Positions 1-7,526 of a DNA stretch of 59,878 nt are shown in pieces. The notes beneath the pieces are model-generated. The model searched no databases. It saw nothing but the letters and a program-made list of their open reading frames with translations, and was not told where the DNA came from. The translations under genes were made by a program, and so were the position numbers. Origin of the DNA: an uncultured Bacteroidales bacterium. GTDB taxonomy: Bacteria; Bacteroidota; Bacteroidia; Bacteroidales; Bacteroidaceae. The stretch spans positions 1 through 59,878 of the forward strand of contig CACYGK010000004.1 in assembly GCA_902774005.1 (NCBI GenBank), written 5' to 3'. How positions within the stretch are numbered: the stretch's first letter is position 1; each line of letters starts with the position of its first letter.

Positions 1-1137
1 ATTGTAAAAACTGCTTTGCACTCTTTTGCCGCTTCGAAGAAATTAGCCGTAGAGCAGTTGAGCTTTGAGGAAAAAGGATCTTATACCAGCGGCACTGGCC
101 TTACGCTGAATCCCACGAATGCCATTCTTAACTTCACCGTTACCGACTTGACGCCATCTACTGAAGTCGATGTAGCATTAACAGGTCCTAATGACCTTAA
201 TATTACTGGAAAAGTAACAACAGATGCTGAGGGCAATGCTACATTTGCCATGGGCGTTAGGAACGGAAATGATTTGAGCGGACTCTCCCTGAGAGTGGCT
301 GGCAATCCTGTCACCATCACCAGCAGCAGCAAAGAACTCACCGCCGGCAAGATTTACAATATCACGAGGATTGCAGGGGGTACTGTCGGCGGCAAATTCA
401 CCATCAACGGCTCGGGTGACAAGGTGTACTTCTCGAAGGGTAATCTGCGTTATGTATCAGGCAAATGGACCTTCTTCGACCACCAGTATGACTACTACAG
501 CAGCTATAACGCTAATGCTTGGGACAAGTTTGGTTGGGTAGGTGAGTCAGGCAATTTGGCGGAAGAGACTCCCGACGAGTGGGGTGTCAGCACTTCTAAC
601 ACAGATAATGATTACGGCACCGATGCCGATGAAGATTTGGCGAACGACTGGAAAAATGTTCCCGACCCCATCGGCTTCGGCTGGCATACACCAAGTAAAG
701 CCGACTGGGATTTCATACTCTACACCCGCAGCGCTTCTACCGTCGCCGGCGTGGAAAATGCACGCTTTGCCAAGGGTCAGGTGAACGGTGTGCATGGTCT
801 CATCCTCTTCCCCGACAGCTATACTCACCCTGACGGCGTGGCCAATCCTGAGGGCATCAACGAGACCGGCGATGCAGGATGGAACGACAACAGCTACAAT
901 GTCGCAGATTGGACTAAGATGGAAGATGCAGGCTGCGTGTTTCTGCCGACTGCCGGATGGCGCTCAGGGACTATTGTTGCCGGTTATAATAACCGTTGTG
1001 AATACTGGACCACTACCCACGGCACTCAGGCCTACACGGCTATCTTCTTGAACGTAGTATCGGACGAAATAAACACAGACGCCTCCGGCTTTCGTTATAC
1101 CGGCCGCTCCGTGCGCCTCGTTCTATACGACAACTAA
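1..1137 (+). CDS. Fimbrillin-like surface protein with C-terminal lectin-like (FISUMP-type) module, 5' end cut by window
   Basis: The frame is open from base 1, so the true start, signal peptide and lipobox lie outside the window. About 378 codons are visible. The first ~110 residues match the fimbrillin-like beta domain of the neighbour at 2560, including long stretches identical at DNA level around LTPSTEV-VALTGPNDLNI. After 'GKIYNITR' comes a module beginning KVYFSKGNLRY and running to a C-terminus with EYWTTT and GRSVRLVLYDN. Such modules resemble FISUMP/formylglycine-enzyme-like or C-type-lectin-fold domains of Bacteroidales surface proteins. The likely role is an exported adhesin or fimbrial-type subunit; this is inference from the family. 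It is the first of three tandem paralogues. Its 3' end is nearly identical to that of the second copy. Confidence 0.75.
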   Translation: MVKTALHSFAASKKLAVEQLSFEEKGSYTSGTGLTLNPTNAILNFTVTDLTPSTEVDVALTGPNDLNITGKVTTDAEGNATFAMGVRNGNDLSGLSLRVAGNPVTITSSSKELTAGKIYNITRIAGGTVGGKFTINGSGDKVYFSKGNLRYVSGKWTFFDHQYDYYSSYNANAWDKFGWVGESGNLAEETPDEWGVSTSNTDNDYGTDADEDLANDWKNVPDPIGFGWHTPSKADWDFILYTRSASTVAGVENARFAKGQVNGVHGLILFPDSYTHPDGVANPEGINETGDAGWNDNSYNVADWTKMEDAGCVFLPTAGWRSGTIVAGYNNRCEYWTTTHGTQAYTAIFLNVVSDEINTDASGFRYTGRSVRLVLYDN

Positions 1138-1181
1138 ACAGAATAATAACAAAAAAATTTGTGTTAAACGTTAAAACTATT

Positions 1182-1280
1182 ATGAAGAAACAGTACATGA
1201 AGCCATCCGCCGAGGTGGTTAAGTTACAACAAAACCCTCGCTTTCATTCGAGTGTTAACAACAAAACAGAAAGACAATGA
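1182..1280 (+). CDS. Tiny ORF A: shortened copy of the 'MKKQYMKPS' peptide
   Basis: A 32-residue frame starts MKKQYMKPSAEVVKLQQ, the same opening as the 39-residue ORF at 2395. Relative to that copy it lacks 69 bases, corresponding to 2448-2516, a deletion divisible by three. It therefore loses the LLQSS core and acidic tail and reads on into the next gene's start: its TGA overlaps the ATG at 1277 as ATGA. It lies 44 bases downstream of the first fimbrillin-like gene. It is probably a decayed member of the small-ORF family, although expression cannot be excluded. Function unknown. Confidence 0.45.
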   Translation: MKKQYMKPSAEVVKLQQNPRFHSSVNNKTERQ

Positions 1281-2350
1281 TCAGAAAGAATATCTTCAAA
1301 CTGATGGCATTGGCTCTGCTTATGCCAGCTATGATGATGCTCACTGCCTGCGGCAATGAGGACGAAGTCGTAAACCCAGAGAAACCTGCAACTGCTGAGG
1401 CTGCTGAGACCGCTGTCAATAAGGGCTATGCTCTGCCTGTAACCGTTAATGTAACCCGCCAGGGCGACGGCACGCGCGCTACGTATAACGAATCTACTAA
1501 GAAGCTCACTTTCAGCGCTGGCGACAAACTGTTTGTGAATGGTTTTCACGATGAAGCAGGGTCCTATGCCGGCACGCTGAATTATGTGTCAGAAGGAACA
1601 TTCAGCGGCACCATTTATACCCAGGAAAGGACTTACGCCCCTATCGAAGATATTTTAAAGAATGGGGACGCTGTCGCAACCCTGCTGCCTGCTGGCTACG
1701 AGAGCTATGGCTATTTAACAATTGATGAAAATTATATTCTAGAAAAAAATGACGATTTTCTATCAGTTTCAGATTCGAAAGCTTTTGTTGCCTCAGAGAA
1801 TGCAAAGGCAAATGGCGTAGAGCAGCTTAGCTTTGAGCAAGCGACCGGATATGACAATGGCTTTACCCTGGTGCCACAGAATGCCGTTCTCAACTTCACC
1901 ATCTCCGGCTTGGAGGCAGGCAAAAAGGACGTGACATTAAATGTAAAAAGTAAATTTGATAAGGATTATACTGTAACAGGAAGCGTGACTCCCAATGCTT
2001 CGGGCGTTGCCACATTTGCCATCGGCGTACCCAATGGTGCAAAAATAAAAGATATGGAAAACAACCTGACCGTGGGTAGTACTAATTTCACCCTTCCCAG
2101 CACAACTTTCACCGCCGGCAAGATTTACAACATCACGAGGGTTGCTAATGCCATCAATGGCCAGTTCAGCGTGAGCAGCACAAAGAAGGTGTATTTCTCT
2201 AAGAGCACCCAGCTGTACTAGCGGATGGTTCCTGCCCTCGACGGGAACAACGCTAACTACATGTACTTCAATTCGAGCAGCTTGGGCGCATACCTCCTCA
2301 GCTATCGCAAGTTCGGTCGCTCCGTGCGCCTCGTTCTATACGACAACTAA
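1277..2350 (+). pseudogene. Mosaic fimbrillin-like lipoprotein pseudogene with in-frame TAG
   Basis: The gene starts with a lipoprotein signal (MIRKNIFKLMALALLMPA, lipobox LTAC) almost identical to that at 2560, followed by a fimbrillin-like domain to about residue 300. After KVYFSK (the module type seen in the first gene) a 37-base block at 2205-2241 is identical to 3772-3808 of the third gene, but it lies in a different phase and creates a TAG at 2219-2221. Beyond it the original frame resumes and ends in GRSVRLVLYDN, like the first gene. The total length 1277-2350 is a multiple of three. This looks like a type A/type B/type A recombinant with most of the lectin-like module deleted. A truncated 314-residue lipoprotein could still be made. 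Confidence 0.75.
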
Positions 2351-2394
2351 ACAGAATAATAACAAAAAATTTTGTATTAAACGTTAAAACTATT

Positions 2395-2514
2395 ATGAAG
2401 AAACAGTACATGAAGCCATCCGTCGAGGTGGTTAAGTTACAACAAAAAGAGGCGCTGCTTCAGTCGAGCGTGGATGCCACAATGAACACCATGTGGGAGG
2501 AGGAAGACATCTGA
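2395..2514 (+). CDS. Tiny ORF B: 39-residue peptide downstream of a surface lipoprotein
   Basis: The frame encodes MKKQYMKPSVEVVKLQQ followed by KEALLQSS and an acidic end (WEEEDI), then TGA. It starts 44 bases after the end of the mosaic gene and stops 45 bases before the next lipoprotein gene. It shares its plan with the ORFs at 7316 and 37416: basic start, Y-x-x-P, a short beta-like stretch, an LL-x-x-S-like motif and an acidic tail. No known domain is recognised and there is no signal peptide. The repeated position directly after large surface-protein genes argues that it is a real gene. Function unknown. Confidence 0.55.
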   Translation: MKKQYMKPSVEVVKLQQKEALLQSSVDATMNTMWEEEDI

Positions 2515-2559
2515 TGCCCTCGCTTTCATTCGAGTGTTAACAACAAAAACAGAAAGACA

Positions 2560-4098
2560 ATGATCAGAAAGAATATCTTCAAACTGATGGCATTGGCTCT
2601 GCTTATGCCAGCCATGATGTTGCTCACTGCCTGCGGCAATGAGGACGAAGTCGTAAACCCTGAGAAAACCCAGAACGGGAATACCCAGACCGAGAGCACA
2701 GCCCAGAAAGGTTACCCGCTTCAAGTGACCGTCAACGCGACCCGTAAGGACACCCGCGCCCACTTTAACGAATCTACCATGAAGCTTGAATTCAGCGCAG
2801 GCGACAAGCTGTATGTGTATGGTAATCACGACACTGTAGGCTTTTTTGCCGGCACGTTGGATATGGTGTCTGAAGGCACATTCAGCGGTACCATTTATAC
2901 TACGAACCCGTACGATGGCACAGCCGATGCACTTCTTTCGGGAGCATCCCTTGTAGGTGCATTGCTGCTACCTAACGACTTCGGTACTTATAAATATCTC
3001 TCTATTAGCGGAAGCGGTTGTAGTACTGAAGTATCACTCAATCCAAACCGTGTTTTTACAACCTCGAAAACAACAGCCTTGGAGCAGTTCAGCTATGAGT
3101 ATTCTTTTGGGTATAGTAGCGGCTTTGCTCTGACTCCAGATAATGCTATTCTTAACTTCACCATCACCGGCTTGACGCCATCTACTGAAGTCAATGTAGC
3201 ATTAACAGGTCCTAATGACCTTAACATTTCTGAAAAAGTAACAACAAATGCTTCAGGCACCGCGACATTTGCTATAGGTATAAAGAGTAGTACTGATTTA
3301 AATAATCTCTCCCTGACAGTAGGTGGTAATGCTATCCCCCTCGCCAGCGGAAGTAAAACGCTCGAAGCCGGCAAGATTTATAATATTAATAGGAGTGTAG
3401 TGTTCAGCAATGCCACAGCAGAGGACGTAGGTAAGGTGATTGGTGCCAATGGTAGGATCTACACCAATGTTTCCGCAGCTTCCGCAGCAGGCACCACCGC
3501 CGTAGCCATGATTGCCTATGTGGGTAGTGCCGGTAGTGTGGATACTGGCAATGGCGTCTATAAGGGTCTCGCTATAGCTATGAGTGATGCCAATGGTGGC
3601 AGTGCATGCCAATGGTATACAACATATGCGGAAGCTACATGCGTAAGCAAGAGCGATGACCTTGCCACAGCCCTCGGATTCAAGAATGGTATCGCCAGCA
3701 CAAAGACGTTAACCACCGATGGTCACACCCACGCTGCTGCTACCGCAGCCCGGAACAACAACGGTACTGCGGCACCCAGCTGTACTAGCGGATGGTTCCT
3801 GCCCTCGATAGGTCAGTGGAACCTGATAGTTAAGGGTATTGTCACGAAGAAGGCGGGCTCTGAAGTTGCTGTTGACCTCACTGAAAGTCTTAACAGAACA
3901 TATGTAGCATATAAGAACTTGAACCCAGTTATAAACGATGCTGGTGGTTCTAGTTTACAAGAAGACTCCGGTGAAGAATATTGGTCGAGCTCAGAGTATA
4001 ATAGCTCCTATATTTGGAATGTGTACTTCGGAATGGGCGAAGCTGACACTCATAGAAAGGATTATAGCGCCTATGTCCGCTCCGTCCTTGCTTTCTAA
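2560..4098 (+). CDS. Fimbrillin-like lipoprotein with C-terminal lectin-like module
   Basis: The protein has 512 residues. A lipoprotein signal with lipobox LTAC (cysteine near residue 25) predicts an outer-surface lipoprotein. Residues ~50-280 form a fimbrillin-like beta domain ending in GKIYNINR. Residues ~282-512 form a different C-terminal module from that of the first gene, containing WFLPSIGQWNLI and a terminal YWSSSEYNSSYIWNVYF ... YVRSVLAF. This C-terminal pattern resembles FISUMP/DUF1566-like and C-type-lectin-fold domains, including those used as variable domains of diversity-generating retroelement targets. No reverse transcriptase or template repeat was found here. It is the only intact copy of the array. 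Likely role: adhesin or fimbrial accessory (inference). Confidence 0.8.
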   Translation: MIRKNIFKLMALALLMPAMMLLTACGNEDEVVNPEKTQNGNTQTESTAQKGYPLQVTVNATRKDTRAHFNESTMKLEFSAGDKLYVYGNHDTVGFFAGTLDMVSEGTFSGTIYTTNPYDGTADALLSGASLVGALLLPNDFGTYKYLSISGSGCSTEVSLNPNRVFTTSKTTALEQFSYEYSFGYSSGFALTPDNAILNFTITGLTPSTEVNVALTGPNDLNISEKVTTNASGTATFAIGIKSSTDLNNLSLTVGGNAIPLASGSKTLEAGKIYNINRSVVFSNATAEDVGKVIGANGRIYTNVSAASAAGTTAVAMIAYVGSAGSVDTGNGVYKGLAIAMSDANGGSACQWYTTYAEATCVSKSDDLATALGFKNGIASTKTLTTDGHTHAAATAARNNNGTAAPSCTSGWFLPSIGQWNLIVKGIVTKKAGSEVAVDLTESLNRTYVAYKNLNPVINDAGGSSLQEDSGEEYWSSSEYNSSYIWNVYFGMGEADTHRKDYSAYVRSVLAF

Positions 4099-4169
4099 TT
4101 TAGTTTAATAGTTCAAATATGGTTTTTTGTCTAAATCCTAAACACATAAATTTACTAGTGTCAACAAAA

Positions 4170-4201
4170 ATTGTCAATTATCAATTGTCAATTGTCAATT
4201 A
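4170..4201. repeat. Microrepeat of (T)CAATTGT/TCAATTAT units
   Basis: Overlapping near-copies of an 8-10 base unit (attgtcaatta/tcaattgtca) lie between the lipoprotein array and the acidic orphan gene. The repeat supplies the -33 TTG of the promoter at 4185-4215. The complementary sequence type recurs at 56844-56888. Confidence 0.7.
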
Positions 4202-4215
4202 AATACTTAACTTTG
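4185..4215 (+). promoter_or_regulatory. Bacteroidetes-type promoter for the acidic orphan gene
   Basis: A -33 TTG at 4185-4187 is followed by a 20-base spacer and TAACTTTG at 4208-4215, matching the TTTG-N19-21-TAnnTTTG consensus. Expected transcription starts near 4220, giving a leader of about 25 bases before the ATG at 4245. Confidence 0.6.
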
Positions 4216-4244
4216 CCATCAAAATCAAAAACGGGTAGAAAACA

Positions 4245-5069
4245 ATGAAGAAAAATCAAGGAATGACCCTCGACGACCTTACCAAAGGTAACATCTGGTC
4301 AGTAACCGAAAGCGAGTTGGCAAACATGCTCATTGACGGAAAGAAAGCCGAAGACTACAAAGAAATGCAGGCACACTACATGAACGTCATCCGCACCGTC
4401 TTCGACCTCCAGTTCATCGACCGCAAAGACGAAGACCTCACCCGCCGCTTCGAACAGCAAGGCTACGAGATATTCTCCTATCCCTGCGAAGAAGAGGAAG
4501 AAGGTCCCGATGCCATAGCCATCCGCAAACGTCCTATCCGCAAGATAGGCGACCTCACCCTCGAAAACATCCGCCACATTGAAGCAGCAGACGTCCTCGA
4601 ACTCATCCGCAACAACATGGGAACCGGCTGGAAGGGACTCTCCCTCTCCATTCAGGACATCATCGAGAGTGCCTTCTACGTAGATTACACAGCACTTCCC
4701 GAAGCAACCATGCATCGTGCCGGAGGCATCCTCGACCGCCGCAGAGAAGACGGATACGAAGCACTTGAGATAGTACGTGGCACATGGATTGAAGCCATCT
4801 TCCTCAAACCCAAACCAAAGGTAGAGAAGATAAAGATAGACTACTCCTTCCGCGACGATGATGACGACGACAAAGACCTGGATGATGAAAGCTACGACGA
4901 CGAGCAGGAAGACAAAGATGACGACGACGACTTCGCAGACGATCCAGAAGATAGCACACCCAACCGTGACGACGACGACTTCGGAGACGACGACCAGGAA
5001 GATGCAGACCCTGAAATCGAAAACATAGAAGACATAGAAGACATCGAAGACCCCTCAGAAGAAGAATAA
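4245..5069 (+). CDS. Orphan protein with strongly acidic C-terminal tail
   Basis: The protein has 274 residues, no signal peptide and no membrane segment. Residues 1-205 look like a folded domain with several pieces resembling each other: 'LTKGNIWSVTESELANML', 'LTLENIRHIEAADVLELI' and the following helices suggest an internal duplication (roughly 8-90 and 102-190). Residues ~205-274 are almost only Asp and Glu with a few Tyr, Ser and Asn, a disordered acidic tail of the kind found on nucleic-acid mimics or chaperone-like proteins. I do not recognise a family. It has its own promoter and stands alone between two surface-protein loci. Function unknown. Confidence 0.75.
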   Translation: MKKNQGMTLDDLTKGNIWSVTESELANMLIDGKKAEDYKEMQAHYMNVIRTVFDLQFIDRKDEDLTRRFEQQGYEIFSYPCEEEEEGPDAIAIRKRPIRKIGDLTLENIRHIEAADVLELIRNNMGTGWKGLSLSIQDIIESAFYVDYTALPEATMHRAGGILDRRREDGYEALEIVRGTWIEAIFLKPKPKVEKIKIDYSFRDDDDDDKDLDDESYDDEQEDKDDDDDFADDPEDSTPNRDDDDFGDDDQEDADPEIENIEDIEDIEDPSEEE

Positions 5070-5407
5070 AGGGTGTGAAACCAGTTACCTTCAGCGAATT
5101 TGCTTACGCCCGGCATAGTTCATGCGAGTTTGACTCTTGCTTGCTAACCGTTTTTGGGGTGAGCCTACCGTGCTGAAATTCTAAGCGCTTGGAATTTAAG
5201 TTTCAAGCGAATTTTGACGTCCCTTCGCTGCCTATGTAATACGATTTAATAACCGATGAAAAAACGCAAGTTTAAATGATTGAATGGACGTAAGGCTGAA
5301 TCGTTAAATTCATGTAGGACAATGAAAATATACATTCTGACAGAATTAGATGTATGGTAACGAAATAATACTTTGAATTAATAAAATGATTTTTTACTAA
5401 ATATACG
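5070..5407. other. Non-coding stretch, no gene seen
   Basis: No convincing frame lies on either strand. A short imperfect inverted repeat (cgcttggaa ... tttcaagcg, about 5188-5211) could form a hairpin. The GC content is lower toward the right end, leading into the promoter at 5408. Confidence 0.4.
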
Positions 5408-5438
5408 TTGTTCGTTTTTGAAAAAACATATATCTTTG
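5408..5438 (+). promoter_or_regulatory. Promoter that decides the start of the secreted protein at 5490
   Basis: TTG at 5408-5410, a 20-base spacer and TATCTTTG at 5431-5438 match the Bacteroidetes consensus. Transcription should start near 5443, which is downstream of the far-upstream start at 5418, so translation more likely begins at the ATG at 5490. Confidence 0.65.
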
Positions 5439-5489
5439 CGAAAGATAAGTCATGAGAAATTTTTATTCGGACATTTTATTTTTAATTTT

Positions 5490-7301
5490 ATGGCTACTAA
5501 ATCTTTTTATCGTATTCTAATGAAAGTGGACAGTTTTCTCCCGAGGCTGTTGTTCATGTTTCTCTTTTTGTTCTTGTGTAGTTCACTATCTGCTGCTGAT
5601 ACAACGTATAAGTTGGTACAAGTGACGAGTGTATCTGCCGGTGGAAAATATGTATTCGAACAGAATGGGTATGTAATGTCAAATTCTATTAGTTCGGGTT
5701 CTTTACAAACTACGAATTCTTACAATACAACTGGTTTGACGGGAACTGAAGCGTATGTATGGACGCTTGAATCCGCAACGGGTGGATTTAAAATGAAGAA
5801 TGTAAGTATGAATAAGTATTTGGCAAACAGTAGTAGCTCAAATATGGCTATGGAATCAAGTTCAAAAGCGAGTGTTTGGTCATTTTCATTTGACGGAACT
5901 GCTACAATTAGGAACACGAGTAACGGTGACCGTTACTTGGCTTATACTGATGACCCATCTTCCCATGTTTATAGGACATATTCGAGTGCTTCGTATGCAC
6001 ATGCTATTACGGTATACAAATTAGAAGATGAGAATGCAAAGTCTGATCCTACCACTAAGTGGTATGCGGATAATATGAAGTCGGAGGAATTGACGTATAA
6101 AAGTGTATATAAATCAGGAGGTGTTTGTTCGTTTTATTTTGATACTAATTCGACTGGTATAGTTTCGTATGAAAGTAGCGATGAAGGTGTAGCAACGATT
6201 GATGGAAGTGGAAATATTACTCCTAAGGGTTATGGAACAACTACAATAATAGCCACTACGGCTGAAAATGAAGACTTTAATAGTAGTAGTGCAAGTTTTA
6301 TTTTATCCGTTGGTGATCAGTATGTTGATGTATTAGATGTGAACAATACGGATAATGCTACGGCTTATTATAAGTCTTTTACTGATTTGTCTTTAAACTC
6401 TGCCGCAAAGTATATGGGATATACTTCTGGTCCTGATGGTACACTCAGGTTGAATAATGAATATACGAATTGTATAGCTATATCTTCAACTGCAGGTATT
6501 GTTAAGAGAGTTTCGGTGAAGTGGAACAGTAATACGACGGATGGTAGGACAATAACGGTGTATGGACGAAATGTGGCATATAGCAGTCTTAATACTTCGG
6601 GAACCAATTTGGGAACTATCACTTATGGAACTAATTCGTCTTTTGACCTTACTACGAAAGCTGCTGATTATGGATATGTTGGTTTGGGTGCAGATGGCAC
6701 GTTATATGTAGACTGTATTGTGGTTGAGTGGGAACCGCCCGTTACGATTATTCTACCAGAGGCTGGTAAAGGTTATAAGACGTTCTGCTATCCGAAAGCA
6801 TTGGATTTTTCCGATGTATCAGGTCTTACAGCATATATAGCAACGGTGGATGAGGGTGTAGCTCTATTTACACCCGTTATGGGAACTGTTCCCGCACGCA
6901 CAGGTCTGTTGCTTACTGGCGAGGCTAATACGACGTATGAAGTGCCTTGTGTAGCAACCAGTAATACGGATGTGAGTACGAATGTCATGGTCGGTGTAAC
7001 CGCAGCAACAAATGTTGCTGCAGGTATTTATGTTCTGATGAATGTTGATGATAATGTATGTTTTTATCAAACTTCGACAACGTTTACAGTAGGTGCAAAT
7101 ACAGCTTATATTCCGAGCGAAGTATCAGAAAGTAAAGCTCTGAATATTTCGATTGTTGATGTTGTAGCAGGTATGAATTGGGGATACTTAGATAGTCAGG
7201 ATGTAGATAATGATATTATTTATAATGTAGCCGGACAGATTGTCGGAAAGGACTATAAGGGTGTTGTAGTGAAGGGTAGAAAGTTGTATCTGCAAAAATA
7301 A
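5490..7301 (+). CDS. Secreted multidomain protein with Ig-like domain and sorting-like C-terminal tail
   Basis: About 603 residues are read from ATG 5490; a start at 5418 would precede the predicted transcript. The N-terminal hydrophobic stretch ending CSSLSAAD is a signal peptide. Residues ~40-190 form a repeat-rich beta region with 'YVWTLES' and 'YLAYTDD', somewhat like a ricin-type or glucan-binding fold. Residues ~200-270 resemble a bacterial Ig-like (Big2) domain: 'SYESSDEGVATIDGSGNITP'. The rest is beta-rich with no recognised enzyme. The end 'IIYNVAGQIVGKDYKG ... GRKLYLQK' matches the short C-terminal tail also seen on the LRR protein and the PL11 protein, and is probably a secretion or anchoring signal related to type IX signals (inference). 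AT content is higher than in the genes to its right. Confidence 0.75.
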   Translation: MATKSFYRILMKVDSFLPRLLFMFLFLFLCSSLSAADTTYKLVQVTSVSAGGKYVFEQNGYVMSNSISSGSLQTTNSYNTTGLTGTEAYVWTLESATGGFKMKNVSMNKYLANSSSSNMAMESSSKASVWSFSFDGTATIRNTSNGDRYLAYTDDPSSHVYRTYSSASYAHAITVYKLEDENAKSDPTTKWYADNMKSEELTYKSVYKSGGVCSFYFDTNSTGIVSYESSDEGVATIDGSGNITPKGYGTTTIIATTAENEDFNSSSASFILSVGDQYVDVLDVNNTDNATAYYKSFTDLSLNSAAKYMGYTSGPDGTLRLNNEYTNCIAISSTAGIVKRVSVKWNSNTTDGRTITVYGRNVAYSSLNTSGTNLGTITYGTNSSFDLTTKAADYGYVGLGADGTLYVDCIVVEWEPPVTIILPEAGKGYKTFCYPKALDFSDVSGLTAYIATVDEGVALFTPVMGTVPARTGLLLTGEANTTYEVPCVATSNTDVSTNVMVGVTAATNVAAGIYVLMNVDDNVCFYQTSTTFTVGANTAYIPSEVSESKALNISIVDVVAGMNWGYLDSQDVDNDIIYNVAGQIVGKDYKGVVVKGRKLYLQK

Positions 7302-7315
7302 AAGGAGGTATGGTT

Positions 7316-7504
7316 ATGTCTGAAAAGAAGAAATATATTCCTCCGTTTATTTATTCTGCGGAGATGAAAAGTTCACAATTATTGCAAATGTCTCGAGGTG
7401 AAGGAAATACAATTCGCCAAAACTTGAAAGGTAAAGTTTTGGATGAAGGTATAAGTTTCGGTAATTTGAGTAAAGAGTCTGATGATGAAGGAACATTATG
7501 GTAA
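7316..7504 (+). CDS. Tiny ORF C: 62-residue peptide after a secreted protein
   Basis: The gene starts 14 bases after the secreted protein. AAAAGGAGG lies 7 bases before ATG 7316, so that start is preferred over the ATG at 7310. The peptide opens MSEKKKYIPPFIYSAEMKSSQ, then has LLQMS and an acidic end (ESDDEGTLW). This is the same plan as the ORFs at 2395 and 37416. The last residues are encoded by the left arm of a perfect 18-bp terminator stem. It is probably co-transcribed with the upstream gene. Function unknown. Confidence 0.6.
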   Translation: MSEKKKYIPPFIYSAEMKSSQLLQMSRGEGNTIRQNLKGKVLDEGISFGNLSKESDDEGTLW

Positions 7505-7525
7505 TGTTCCTTCATCATCTTTTTC
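7481..7525 (+). terminator. Perfect 18-bp stem terminator overlapping the end of tiny ORF C
   Basis: The arms 7481-7498 and 7502-7519 are exactly complementary around a 3-base loop and are followed by a T run. The left arm is coding sequence for the last residues of the small ORF, and its stop codon lies in the loop/right arm. Confidence 0.85.
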
Positions 7526-7526
7526 C

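Noticed and set aside
1000..4098. A diversity-generating retroelement
   Set aside because: Only lectin-like target-type ends are present; no reverse transcriptase, accessory gene or template repeat was found in the window, so it is reported only as a hypothesis.
5418..5489. Upstream start MKKHISLRK of the secreted protein
   Set aside because: The promoter at 5408-5438 places the transcript start after this codon; the ATG at 5490 also gives a proper signal peptide.
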